Assembly: GCA_020064725.1 (NCBI GenBank)
Contig: JAGTWJ010000003.1
Coordinates: 3,372,510-3,436,509 of the forward strand
Length of the DNA stretch: 64,000 bases
Reading direction: 5' to 3'
From: Drechslerella dactyloides
Lineage: Eukaryota > Ascomycota > Orbiliomycetes > Orbiliales > Orbiliaceae
Below are positions 1 to 11,567 of this stretch, piece after piece. The position numbers and the translations under genes were made by a program. Within the stretch, counting starts at the first letter, position 1, and every line of letters begins with the position of its first letter. A model generated the notes under the pieces. The model was not told the DNA's origin. It was given only the letters and a program-made list of their open reading frames with translations, and did not search any database.

Positions 1-62
1 TACCCCGCCAGCGACTAAACAGATCTCACGTGGTATTCGTGCTAAATTTTGATATGATACAG

Positions 63-1210
63 TGGGTTATCCGCAAGAACGGGCGTGGCCCACCATGGAT
101 TTTAGATCCTAATCTCCCGAACGGCAAACGCGCTGAAGCACTCGGGTTCTGTCGTATCCTCGCGCTGCTTATGCCGTCATTGTATCAGGACGAGGGGTTC
201 TCTGGCCTGCATTACTTTTTCAAGCAGAATTTTATCGGCCGGAGATTTTCCAAGTTCTTCATCGACTCCTCTCGGTCTATTGCCATGCAGCAGCTGAAGC
301 CGCTGAACGAAAACGTTGAGCGTGCGCTGCCAGAACTCGGGCCGTTCTGGATGTATCACGTTATCGGTGTGGACAATTATGATATCAAGATCTATGATCA
401 TATGAGGAATGGTGACGTCGAAGTGATACGGGATAACATTGTCAAGTTGGAGGGAGAGGAGGTCACACTGGCATCTGGAGACAGCTTCCAGACAGACGCG
501 GTAATCTTTGCGACCGGCTGGAAGGCTAGCGTTTCGTTGTTCTCGGACAATCTAGAGTTGGAGATGCAACTCGGACTTCCTTCGACATCATATACGGACG
601 AATACTCGAAGAAATGGAAGGAACTGGAAGACGAAGCCGACAAGCGTGTGTACTCCGAGAACCCGATATTGAGGGACGCACCCGCTCCACCCAAGATCCC
701 GCCGCAGGAATCTGGCCCATTCAGATTGTACCATTACGCCGTGCCGACAAACTTCGCGGACAGGAGCATAGTATTTCTTGGTGTCGCGCCGACGCCTGGG
801 ACGAGTCCTTCCGGGATGGTCATGGGACTTTGGGCGGCGGCATATATGACGGGCAAGCTGGACCTGCCGAGTAAGGAGGAAATGGAGAAGGTGACTGCAT
901 TCGAGCTGCGGTTCACTCAGATCAGACACATTGGGTTGTCGAACGAATTTCCCCTGATATCTTTTGATTGGATGTCGGTGAGTGCTGGTAACCCGTATTC
1001 CATTTTTCACATGGACATGGCTAAGGAAATCGACTCTGCGGATAGATTGTGGCGGAGTTTCTGAAGGAGCTTGGGATAAATCCGTACATGAAAGGAGGCT
1101 ACTTTAGCGAGATATTTTCGTCGTACACGGCTAACGATTATGTGGATCTCTTCGACAAATGGGTTGCGAAACATGGGATCGTGGGGGAGAAGCCTGCCGC
1201 AGAGGTCTAA
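63..1210 (+). CDS. Flavin-dependent monooxygenase, C-terminal part (5' end outside window)
   Basis: C-terminal ~360 residues of an FAD/NAD(P)H-dependent monooxygenase of the flavin-containing/Baeyer-Villiger type. Bases 1-62 read as the end of an intron (CTAAA branch, TACAG acceptor at 58-62), so the visible coding part starts with W-V-I-R-K-N-G. The motif FATGW, typical of the C-terminal region of this flavoprotein family, is present. A second intron at 978-1045 (GTGAGT..CTAAG..GATAG) removes the stop met by straight reading and joins an exon 1046-1210 in frame, ending GEKPAAEV. The N-terminal FAD-binding GxGxxG lies upstream of the window. The substrate cannot be inferred. The family call is good; the exact subclass is open. 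Confidence 0.8.
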
Positions 1211-1858
1211 CGGTGTCTCTTTTAGTATCATGTCAGCTCGAATAAATTGTGGATAGCGAAGCATGAAGTTGAGGGGCTAATTCCTCGACTCCAAGGTAAA
1301 AAATCCAGCCAAGCTGTCTTGGCAAATTTGAGCTGTGGCAAGGCAGATCCGCAGGAACCTTCGAAAGCCGCGGTGAAATCTAAAAGGCCCACGCGCGTGC
1401 CGCCAGGCGTTCCTGGTCAGGCCTGTCAGCTTCGCTTCTATTATCGGCTGGTGACTCTATATTATATGTCAGCGTCGTGTCAAAATGAAAGATACCGGCG
1501 TAAATCTCCAAGCGCATGTGCACCTGATTTCGTGAGTCGCGTCGTTTAGGTTGAGTCACTGCATTGCCAACCCAAATGCCAATTGCATGGCGCATGCGCG
1601 CAGCTCAGGCCGAAGCTAGTACACAGTAGTTTCGACACGCCAGAACTTAAAAGTTGCTGCTGAGTTCCTCCCCGCATGTACTTAAGACAGCTTGTCCGCT
1701 CCTCTTGAAGTAACGGCGAAATAGATTCATCAGCTTCTTGAACATACCTTGTACTCATTCGCAATTGTCTCTTTTCTTAAGATTCCTGTTTCCCCGCATG
1801 CGCTGCGCGCGATTTCTCAAAACCACCACGTCTCCAACACACCGATACAGACCGCAAC
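1211..1858. other. Intergenic, promoter of the DUF4246 gene
   Basis: No coding signal. It separates the monooxygenase 3' end from the start codon at 1859. The stretch just before the start is C/T- and A/C-rich, as is common in fungal promoters. Confidence 0.5.
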
Positions 1859-3882
1859 ATGGAACCGTACCCCCACCCTCTAGACGGCGAGCACGTCAGC
1901 GAGGCACTTACGTTTCGCGAGCAGTATCTCCGCCAGTTCTCCGGCGCGATTCGCAACAAGACGAACTGGACGGAGAAGATACTCGATCGCGCGCTCTTCG
2001 CGAAATGGCTGAGGGAGGCGCTTGAGAATGGTGGTAGCGTCTCATACGGGAAGAAGATAAATATATGGAACAGGGAAGACGTGGCGTTTGTGTATAGGGA
2101 GCTAACGGAGGGATATAAACCCTATGTCGAGAAACTTCGAGCGGAGGGCGGGACGGCGGTGGGCGTTGAGCCCGATATGGATGGCGTGTGGAGGTCAGAC
2201 GTTCTTGTGGATGATGCGGTGAGGCAGCAATTGATCGATGGTAAGGGCAAACTACTGTCTCCACCAAAATGTCAAGGATAATGCATCTTTGTCTATATTT
2301 TGGAAGAAGCTAAAATGTTGTGACATCATCCAGCGGTCGCGACGCTCGAAAACGTCCCCGAGGACCAGAAAGATTGGCATCCAGGGTCAGATGGCCAAGT
2401 TCTCGATCTCGTTCATCCTTCCATGTGGCCGATTGTATATGGCCGGTCAATCAACATTCTTGATGGGAAGCCAATCGAGCTACCAGACAATGCGATCGAG
2501 GACAGCTTTTCCGATAATTTCTGCTGGTTACCGTCGGAATTCGAAGTAGACGAGGATGGAAAAGTCAAAGTCGCGTCTTATATCAATAATCTGGCCGCTG
2601 CCGGACAGCAAGAGTTATTCCATCCGATCCTGGAGAATATCTTTGAGCGATTCCTGCCGTTGTTCAACCATGTGCTCGCTGACCTGAGGGCAAAAAAGTT
2701 TGACTTCAGACGCGTGCCGAGTCCGGATGGGTATACGGAGGATGGAGAGGAGGTAGAGTGGCTACGCGCGGAGAAACACAAAGAGAAATGGGAAGAACTG
2801 CTGGGCGAGTTCGAACGTGGGGAGGAGCTGACGGTCGACTTCAGCAAACATGTTGAGGTTTTTGAACAAGGTGATGATGAGGAAGATGAGGCTTTTGAAG
2901 AACGAGAGGGGATAAAAGAGGACTGGGAAAATGATTGGTGGAGTGGTAGAAGGAAATCGCTCACAGAAGAGAAATACAAGAAGGCGCCATTCCAGGTCAG
3001 AGATATGGGAGAGTTGGGTTCGGATATTTGGACTCCGCCCGAGGTTACAGACGAAATCAAGCTTGAAGGCAAAACTGCAAAAGTCATCGTCAAGCTAGCA
3101 AATATCATTCTTACGCCTGAAAAGCCAACATATGGAGGCGGCAGCTGGCATGTTGAGGCAATGATGGTATGTCCTTCGCTTTTCAAAAGAACTACTGGGT
3201 TGAGCTTACGATGAGACTCTTCTAGAACGAGCGGATTATCTCCACTGGGATCTATTACTACGCGCAAGAGAACGTCACTCAATCCGAGCTTGAATTTCGT
3301 CGCACCATCCCCGAGGTGGATGATTACAGTCTCCCGCAGGACTCCAACTGGACCACAGTTCACAACATGGGCCGCGAAGGCAATCTGGTGCAAGAGATCG
3401 GGAGCATCCTGACGAAAGAGAACCGCGCTATCGCGTTTCCAAATATCTACCAGCACCAGGTCCAACCCTTCAAGCTCGTAGATAATACGAAGCCAGGGTA
3501 TCGCAAGATTCTTGTGTTCTTCCTTTGTGACCCAACGGAGGAGAACACTGCCCCGACTAGTAGAATTGTGGCACCACAGCAGCCAGGAGCGAGGAAGGAA
3601 GTGGAGGAGTTGCTTCGTAAAGGGCCTTTGGGGAAGCTGCCGGAGGAAGTGTTCCGGCTGATCTTGGAGCAATTGCCACCGCCAATCTCGAGAGAGGAGG
3701 CTGAGAAATATAGGGAAGAGCTGATGGCTGAACGCACAGGGTATCTCGAAGGCAATGAGCTGGTGCAGGGCCTGGAATACAGCTTGTAAGTTCTACCCAT
3801 CTGACTATTGATGCATCAGGCTAAGACCTGCATGCATGGCGAATTTGATTGCTAACGGTTATGACATAGGTGCGAACACTAA
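1859..3882 (+). CDS. DUF4246-family protein
   Basis: Four exons: 1859-2240, 2334-3166, 3226-3785 and 3870-3882, giving 595 residues. The family is a fungal DUF (DUF4246) of unknown function. Recognisable blocks are VYGRSINILDGKPIELPDN, then YGGGSWHVEAM followed across an intron by NERIISTGIYYYAQENVT, and a C terminus SLCEH. The last intron (GTAAGT..GCTAAC..ATAG, 3786-3869) matters: reading through stops after SL, while splicing restores the CEH ending I recall for this family. A strongly acidic segment lies near residues 275-310. The H-x-E in the HVEAM block looks like a possible metal-binding pair; a dioxygenase-like role is inference only. Confidence 0.87.
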
Positions 3883-4341
3883 AAAGCTTCAGTTCAATTG
3901 TCGCTAGGATCGTTATAGAGAGACCAGTTTTCACTCTTTCCTCTGTACGCGATGCAATGGTTATTTATCTTTGTTTGATTGATATTTAGCTACCAGCTTT
4001 GTTTGTTCAGCCGCGCTTAAGTACAAGTTGCATTTATGTATGTATGCATTCGTCAAAACAAGGTTTCGTCCACGAGTACGATACTTCGCTGGCCAAAAGG
4101 AAAGGAGAGTCAATACAATGATAACGCCTGAGAAAAAAGAACATGCGAAAGGCCAATCAACGAGAGTGCGCACGTTTGCAATGGTATATAACTGAGAGAT
4201 GAAGCGAGTGTCAACGAAAAGTAACGTCGTTCTCACTGAGCATATAGACAGGTACGGTGAGCTGTCGAGTCGTTGAGGTCATTATACATTAGAACGTAGG
4301 AGTGTAAAGAAAACAAAACAAGAAATGCAGGCATAAGTAGC
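3883..4341. other. Convergent intergenic region
   Basis: 3' regions of the DUF4246 gene (+) and the GPI-protein gene (-). Moderately AT-rich; no conserved ORF seen. Confidence 0.4.
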
Positions 4342-5483
4342 TCAAACCATAGCTCCCAAGATAGTGCCGCCAACCATGATAGCACCACCAACTAACCCTG
4401 AGAACAAAAGCATAGTGGAGATGGCAGCTGGCTGAATATGAGCACCAGCGGAGCCCGCCTCTGAGGCGGCGGGGCCTTCACCACCCGTTTCGTTGGCATT
4501 GGAAGAATCGCCGGAAGAATCGCCGGTAGCAGCCCCGCCGGTAGCAGCCCCGCCTTCCTCATTCGTTCCCGTGGGAGAACCACCGCCAGTGTTGGTGGCA
4601 CCTTTTGTGAGAGAGCTAACGGCACTCTCAGCGGCGCTTGAGATGCCAGATATAACACTTGATGCTGAAGATTGGATACCAGACGCAAGGGATGTGGCAA
4701 CGGAAGAAGCGCTCGCAGCAGCGTCTGAATCGGTGACGGTAGTGGTGGCTGTCTCATTGGGAGCGCCGGCATCCGTACCAGTGGGAGCAGCACCCGATTC
4801 AGTGGCAGCGCCAGCATCTGTACCGGTGGAAGCAACACCAGCAGCACCGGTAGAAGTAGCACCAGAGCCACCAGCTCCAGCAGCGTCTGTGGCAGTAGGT
4901 GCTCCACCGGCTCCACCAGCTGCAGCAGTAGTTCCAGCGCCGGAGCCATCTCCGGAACCCATCGTGGCAACGACTGAGGCAGCAGAAGATAGGCCACCAG
5001 CGCCAGCAGTACCAGAAGCACCGGGATTGCCACCTCCAACGACAGCAGTTCCACCGTTGCCACCGTTGCCGCCATTTCCACCGTTGCCGTTGTTCCCATC
5101 ACCAGTGCCAGTGCCCCCAGTGGTTGCAGTTTGTGCAGGTGGCGCTGCAGGTTGGGATTGCGGATTGCAGTCTGTGCCCTGAGGGCAGCATCCATTCTTA
5201 CCACCAAAAGAGCCACAGTTGAAACCGGTCGGGCCTGGTAGATTACGCATGGACGTTAGATCGAAGAACTCCATCTGATAATACGCAGCATGAATGACAA
5301 TTGAGACCTACAGCAACCAGCGATTGCTTCGCATGCGTACAGGCCGGCGGCGCAGTTGGCGGCGCCGACATCGACGAGCTGTCTGCGAACTCGAGGAAGA
5401 AACTTGGCAACTGGAATGGCGACTTCAGCAGCGGCGCTGCTGGCGAGAAGCGAGACAAGAACGAAAGAAGATTTGGTACGCAT
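4342..5483 (-). CDS. Ser/Ala/Gly/Thr-rich GPI-anchored cell-surface protein with Cys-rich N terminus
   Basis: Two exons at least. The start at 5483 gives a signal peptide (MRTKSSFVLVSLLASSAAA) and then a Cys-rich head (CAAGLYACEAIAG..). The second exon runs to 4342: FNCGSFGGKNGCCPQGTDC, a long low-complexity stretch of Gly, Ala, Ser and Thr, and a hydrophobic tail (STMLLFSGLVGGAIMVGG) typical of a GPI-anchor signal. The splice between them is uncertain. A canonical intron (GTTGCT..CTAACG..CTACCAG, about 5312 to 5233) keeps frame but removes a Cys pair. Keeping that pair would need a non-GT/AG junction. The role is probably cell wall; function unknown. The repeats make the opposite strand open as well, but that frame is Pro/Val-rich without homology signals. 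Confidence 0.75.
4490..5110 (-). repeat. Low-complexity coding repeat of the GPI protein
   Basis: Short GC-rich, codon-phased degenerate repeats encode the Gly/Ala/Thr/Ser-rich stalk. Locally perfect tandem copies occur at about 4500-4556 (GGAAGAATCGCC twice, then an 18-mer beginning GGTAGCAGCCCC twice). Such arrays usually vary in length between strains. Confidence 0.7.
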
Positions 5484-7343
5484 TTTGACCGGCGTAGTAT
5501 ATAGAATTGAGTTTTGTAAAGGCGATGGTGATGGGTACAGCTTTCCTTCTAACGAAAGATTGTCTGGAGTATATACTTGATGGATGTTGCGTTGAGGTCG
5601 TTGCAGCAGAAGGCAACAGGCGGGTGCGAGGAGGGCGAATATCGATTTAAAGCAAGAACTTCGTGCACAGGCGCAAAACTAGTAGAGGCTCTCCAAAAGC
5701 TATATCCGAATATACCGACTCGCTTGACAGGATTCCATAGTATTGGATAGCTGTAAGATTCGACGGGCGGAGCATTCTTGTTTAAATATTCACTCTGGAG
5801 CATTCCTCTCAGCTGCCTGGGGGTAGGCATCATGGCCGATTGCAGACGGCCGTGCATCCGAAATCGAATCATACTGAACTCCATCAGGAGCGCCGCAGCA
5901 GCAGCTTGAACAACCAAGGTCGGAGTTTTCTCATTCTTGAGCCCATGCATTCTCGTCCTATCTTTCGCCTGCGTCATTTATTGCCTTCGGCTCGAGCGAC
6001 GTGTTCCTGGAAGGGATGAGGAAAGCCTCCGCTGGAACTCGAGAACCGCAGTAAGTGTGCATGCATCTGGCTGGGCTGTGGGTCACGTTGAATACCAGAT
6101 TCGGTGTTTTTATTTTCTTCTTTCTTTGCTTTCGTCTAACTGAGGCTGTCTTCGCTGAGAGGTCTCGCGGCAAGGGCGAGATTGCTTCTTACCACAGGCA
6201 TGTGCATACGCATATGCACTGCACTGTCGTGTCGATCCAATTCCACCTTTCAATTGCAGCTTCGAGGTTAGCGGTTTGACTACAATTAGTTGACGGCTTC
6301 AAGGTGGCAATCCTGCTAATTTTGTTTTCTGCCTGGAGCGCAGTATACGGACGATGCTTTGTGCCATGAAGCGAATTCGAACCGGATCGATCGAAATCGA
6401 GGGCCAGGGATGGAGCCGTGAGTGGAGCAAGCGCGCCATCCAATTAATCAATTTTCCCAATGCAGGCCAGGGTCCAAGGTGGAGAGCCATTTGAGATCAC
6501 AAACTCCGTAATCGGGCGGCTTCGAGGACGCGGAAAATATCTTGAAAGAGACAAGGGATAATTCAAGATTCTTTGGCTCGAGTCGACGAAGGCAGCAACG
6601 ATGCTAAGAAACCCACTAAATCGTAACTATCTGGTTCACGTCACCGGCCTCGGACGAGCTTGCTTGCATTGGCATCTGTCAGTCGAGAGCATGGTGTTTG
6701 GCTGCATGTGAGTGCGGTCTTGGAACATCGGCGTGGTCGGGACCAGATCACGTTTGTCAAGCGAGCCCGTGGCGGGGATCTATCGAGCACAGACACGTGT
6801 GATTGGAACGGAGTTAAGCCAGAGATCGCGATGCTCCACCTGCGCCTCATCTGCCGCCGTGGCAGACACAGTAGTCTCGGAAAAGGGCGATGATAAGTCT
6901 CTTGTGTGGAGCAAACCCAATCTCCTCGAGCTGAAAAACCGGGATTTCGCTGAATGCACCGCCACGATACATACGCCACGTTTTGGTCACATTATGGTAG
7001 GAGGGGCTCTATGATTCGGACACAAACTCATAGGAAAGCTTCAAAATGGACTTGCAGACTAGCAAACAATTTTGGTCGCGACGGTGACAAATAATTCAAG
7101 AACCTAGGAGTCGGTCTGAATATGACATTCTGGTCCGCGGAGCTCAACTTGGCGACGAAGCTGGTCTGCATTGACACGCACTTGAAAAATTTCGCGTGTG
7201 ATATGGGCTGGCGCAAACTAGCTGAAGCCCTGCATTTCAGCCACCCGCCCAATAAGAGACGACCTCGCAAGCCCGGTTCCGAATAACGAGAAGTTTGTGT
7301 ATACGAAGCCAATGAACGTGATGCTTCTTCATTTCTATAATCA
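5484..7343. other. 1.86-kb intergenic region
   Basis: Several short open frames on both strands, but none with a recognisable domain, signal peptide or consistent splice structure. It holds the promoter of the GPI gene and the 3' flank of the F-box gene. Confidence 0.4.
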
Positions 7344-8522
7344 TTATGCTTCGCTAACCAGCCGAGAGTTGCCCCACTCTTGCTGGAGCAAATTCCGGAT
7401 ATAGATGTCATTGCGTGTCAGACGGCCTCTAGTGAAGCTCACGAAGGCCTGTCCAACCCTCTCCACGTCAATGGCAGGGGTGCGGTTGCTGGTGATAGCA
7501 ACATGCTGGAGACCCGGGGCCGTCCGTGCGATTGCCAGCAGGTCACCTTCTGGCAGTAAATCATTGTAGAGCTCCAATCGCCGCAAACTAGGGCACTTGT
7601 AGTCAGAGGCTGCAGGTCCCAGGGTATTGGGCGACGGAGGGCCTTGAGGAGTCGAGTACGACTGGCAGTTGTCGAATCGAATAGTCTGGATCTGTGGCAA
7701 CCAAAGCATCCGTACCAAAATTGCGAAATTGGGAGCTTGAAGCCTGCAGTATCGGCGACGGTCGACGAAATGTTTAATGTTGCCGAGACTTGAGCGCCAG
7801 GCTGACCCTCTCAGACTTTGCTGGAACCAAAGACGATATCCTCGCTGACTATACGGGATATCGTGAAACTGCCTCTTTCTGAATTCCCGCAAAAGGCGTG
7901 TATAGTATTTATCATCGACGAGAACCGGCACTCTCGTCGGATCATCTTCCTCAGAAAGATATCGGTATTCTGGCCTCATGCATTCGTTGAGGGTGTGGAA
8001 GGCATCGATAACAATTTGACAGTCGTCAGGTTCTTTGGCGAGGCTGTGTTCAACCAATTGCACATCTACCTCGCCAAGGTCCAGAGTTTCAATGTTTGGG
8101 GTGAAACAGAGGACAAGCGGTAGCAGGGCTTCGGAGTTGATACCTCGCGAGATTGCGAGTGCAAGTTGATCCCAGATGCCATATTTGAAGCAAAGACGGT
8201 TGATCTGGTCGCGTTCGTGGCGCGTCCAGGTCCATTGTTTGGTAGCCGCGGCCCCTTGCTCGTCGGTGGCGCGGCGGTACCACTCAATTTGCACTTCCCG
8301 CACCTGCTTAATCGGTGTTTGGGTTTTGATTAGCGATCTGACCAGCTTCCAGGCCTGGTGATTAGGCGCGTCAATCTGGAGAACCAGAGTTGGAGGGGCA
8401 CAGATTTGCGCGATATCAGCGAAGCGCTTGCAGGCTTGCCGGAGGCTATACAGGTCGACATTGTTTGTCTGGTTGAATATTTGGATGAGGAGTTCAGTGG
8501 GGAGAGCGGCAAGGCTGGCCAT
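7344..8522 (-). CDS. F-box protein
   Basis: Single exon of 392 residues. The N terminus (LAALPTELLIQIFNQTNNVD, then LYSLRQACKRFADIA) is a clear F-box, residues ~4-40, the Skp1-binding motif of SCF ubiquitin ligase substrate receptors. The rest has Leu-rich, LRR-like segments (PNIETLDLGEVDV; CPSLRRLELYNDLLPEGDL) consistent with the substrate-binding part of fungal F-box/LRR-like proteins. The target is unknown. The start was chosen because the F-box begins immediately after it. No introns are needed. Confidence 0.85.
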   Translation of the reverse strand: MASLAALPTELLIQIFNQTNNVDLYSLRQACKRFADIAQICAPPTLVLQIDAPNHQAWKLVRSLIKTQTPIKQVREVQIEWYRRATDEQGAAATKQWTWTRHERDQINRLCFKYGIWDQLALAISRGINSEALLPLVLCFTPNIETLDLGEVDVQLVEHSLAKEPDDCQIVIDAFHTLNECMRPEYRYLSEEDDPTRVPVLVDDKYYTRLLREFRKRQFHDIPYSQRGYRLWFQQSLRGSAWRSSLGNIKHFVDRRRYCRLQAPNFAILVRMLWLPQIQTIRFDNCQSYSTPQGPPSPNTLGPAASDYKCPSLRRLELYNDLLPEGDLLAIARTAPGLQHVAITSNRTPAIDVERVGQAFVSFTRGRLTRNDIYIRNLLQQEWGNSRLVSEA

Positions 8523-9459
8523 GTGTGACGGTTCCTAGCCGGGCTTTGGCCGTTGACGGCAGAGGAATGGCCGTTTGGAAAATCGAAAGATGGCTCGAAT
8601 GGAGATTTGATGCCGACGAGCACGCGACGGCCCGACTGTCATGTCGAACGTGTCGCACCGCGAGTTTCTCAGATGGAGAGGTCGCGAGGATAACGATGAC
8701 GATGCATGACGATAAGGACGACACTAAGCGGGTTCAGTTTGAACAGTATTGGACAAACGTTGTTGCTTGGCACTCCGGCTCGCAACTTCTGGACCACATT
8801 CTTGCAATCCTGTGAAAGCGATTGAATGTTAACTGTCGAGTATTCGAAATCATACGAGGCTTTGAGATATCAAAAGTCGCCGTAGCGCGTAACGAGTGAT
8901 GGTAATGATTACGTGAAATCATGGTAACACTCATGACTCAGTGACCACGCGACGTTTCAAAAGTTTCCCGAGGAAAAGTATTCCACTGACTGTAGGCGCC
9001 GCCCAGGCCAGGGCGAAATTTAGGCTTTTCGCTTCAACCGCGAGCTCCAGAAGTAACCCCACCGCGCAGCTCCGGCCCACCGCTTCGGCACGATTTGTCA
9101 GCAGCAGTGCACCGCGCACCAGTCCATTGGTGGAAATCGCGGACACTCTCCGTCGACAGGCTGGGCCGAGGGAACGTGAGCTCGTCTGAGCTCGCGTGCA
9201 GGGTATAGGAGATGCCCGCCCGGTTATCGATCCGAATATTTCTTTGAAAATAATTGCGATTGCGGCTTGAATCCGAGCTGCTACAAAGCTATTAGACATG
9301 CGCGCGAATGACACATCCAAGATGCTGCTTGGATCTTGGGATCTTGGCTTTATGTTATTAATATTTGATGCCGCACGATGCTGAGGTTGAGCGGATGTTC
9401 TCTTGCTATCGGCAGATTTTTATATACGGCTATAAACTACGGTCAAGGTTACGATAGCG
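8523..9459. other. Divergent intergenic region (F-box / MFS)
   Basis: Shared upstream region of the F-box gene (-) and the transporter gene (+). Overlapping open frames on both strands between 8931 and 9320 lack recognisable features. Confidence 0.45.
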
Positions 9460-10954
9460 ATGCCGGGATCCACGAGCGCTTCGACTTCTTTCGGGGACCT
9501 CGATAAGGTTGATATCATGCGCCAGGAAGTCATGGCTGCGCCACATACCCACGATACAGATAACGTTGGTGCAGCAGCTGATGTCTTAGAAGCGCCAGTG
9601 CCGCCGGATGGCGGGTTCAACGCCTGGATGCAGGTGTTTGGCGCCTTTTTTCTATTCTTTGCCACCTGGGTGAGTTTTCGCTGGCGCGGTTTCTCGTCTT
9701 GGAAGGAGTATTGTAAATAGATGCCAATCTGACGGTGCATGACCGTTCTCATACCTATAGGGATTCGTGACGGCCTTCGGCGTGTACCAGAATTACTACG
9801 AAACCGAGCTGCTGAAAGGAATACATGCATCAAACATCTCCTGGATAGGCTCTATTCAGGCGTTTTTGCTCATGTTCATCGGAGTGCTCACGGGACCGCT
9901 GTACGACAAGGGATACTTCCGCGCGTTACTATATACTGGCTCTGTCACCGTTACGTTCGGAATCATGATGACAAGCCTGTGCACAAAGTACTGGCAGATA
10001 CTCCTTGCTCAGGGCATCTGCGTCGGGCTGGGTACTGGATGTTTATTCATCCCGAGTGTTGCCGTGATTGCAGGATACTTTACTATGAAACGGAGCTTTG
10101 CGACGGGGCTTGCGTCGACGGGTGGCAGTATCGGCGGCATAGTGTATTCGGTGACATTTCGGTCGCTCGTGGATAAGATTGGGTTCGGGTGGTCGACAAG
10201 GTTGATCGGATTCCTGACAATGGCGCTCTTGATGGTATCGATTTCGATTTTGAAGCCGTTGCAGTTCCCCGTTGGGCGAAGGAGCTTGCTGCTGCCCAGC
10301 GCGTTCAAGGAGCTGCCGTACACGTTCACAGCTCTGGCACTCATGCTTACCTTCATGGGTGTCTATGTGCCATACTTCCATATCCAAACTTATGCGGCGG
10401 AGTACATTGGGCTTGGGAAGGATGTCTCGTATCAGCTGCTGACAATCATGAATGTGGCCGCGATATTTGGGCGGACTATTCCTGTGATCGGAGCGGATAA
10501 AATGGGGCCAATCAATTTGATGATACCCGCCGTGCTAGGAACCACGGTTATGGCGTTCGCGTGGCTGGGGATGAAGAGTGTGGCGGCGACAGTGCTCTTT
10601 GCAGTACTCTATGGTTTCCTCTCTGGGACTGTCGTGAGCCTGCCGCCGACGACAATCGTGAGTATGGGTGGCAAGCCGAGCGACGTCGGAACAAGAATGG
10701 GAATGGCGTTTACATTTGCGGCGACGGGGCTCCTCACTGGCAATCCGATGGCAGCGGCGCTAATCGATATTCCGAAGGGAAAGTTTCGAGGTGCGCAGAT
10801 ATTCTGCGGATGCTTTGTGGCTGCGGGGTGCATATTGTTTGTGGTCGCAAGGTTGCTATTGCCGAAGAAGGGAGGGAGGCCAGAGGTGACGGAGGTGCGG
10901 GGCAATGAGGAAGGTGCAGGCGACGATGCCGATGAGAAAGGCCTGCAGGCCTGA
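9460..10954 (+). CDS. MFS transporter, monocarboxylate-porter-like family
   Basis: Two exons, 9460-9669 and 9761-10954 (phase-0 intron, GTGAGT..CTATAG), 467 residues. The first TM starts with the family signature PPDGGFNAWMQVFGAFF, followed across the intron by W-G-F-V-T-A-F-G-V-Y-Q-N-Y-Y. About 12 hydrophobic segments follow, with a central loop (PLQFPVGRRSLLLPSAFKEL) and a charged C-terminal tail. Fungal members (MCH-like) carry monocarboxylates, riboflavin or secondary metabolites; the substrate here cannot be told. Expected in the plasma or vacuolar membrane. Confidence 0.9.
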
Positions 10955-11567
10955 GTCGACTTGAGAAGTGATCTCCGACTGCGATCGAGGACATCTGGGC
11001 CGAGTGTGTATATTTAAATGCACGGCATGCATGAACCGGATCCATACATTGGGCGTCGCTGGATTTGGGAACATACTTGCATTAGCTGTTAGATAAATTA
11101 GATAGACGTCTAGATTGGTATCGGAGCGTGCGTCATAGTTCCGAAATTTCGGCTGTTTGGTGGATGTCAAGATGAGATGATATGACAAAACGATAGGAAG
11201 AAGCCGGATGGCTACACACACGTATGCAGTGTCATTTTTAGGAGGCTGTAAACTTACGCCTTGTATACGTCGCGGCTCCACTCTGTGTAAAACCAGGACA
11301 GAAGCGTCTGGAAGGTTTGCCGAATGCGTTGTTGTTGCATTTTAGATTCTCCACTGCCAGCTGCGTTCTGCTATACTGCTCCTGGCTATAGCTCCACCCC
11401 TCCATCCAGCTAACCTCCAAGCTCAGCACCCTCCCACCATCCCACCAGAAAAAGATAGCCTCAAAGCAGAAAACAAAAAAAAATTAAAATTGACCAAACT
11501 CGACGTCATTTGACCATTGTAGCTTCCGTTCCTGCTGCTTCACTCGGTCCGGGCGACTGATTGTATC
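10955..11567. other. Intergenic, promoter of the zinc-finger gene
   Basis: No gene seen. An A-rich tract (about 11473-11490) and a GACGTCA half-CRE (about 11502) lie just upstream of the C2H2 gene start. Confidence 0.45.

Noticed and set aside
2578..3672. 364-codon open frame on the minus strand
   Set aside because: Exact antisense of the DUF4246 exons; Ser/Leu-rich with no domain, explained by the codon bias of the real gene.
4493..5182. 229-codon plus-strand frame, Pro/Val/Ala-rich
   Set aside because: Antisense of the Gly/Ala-rich repeat of the GPI protein; low complexity only.
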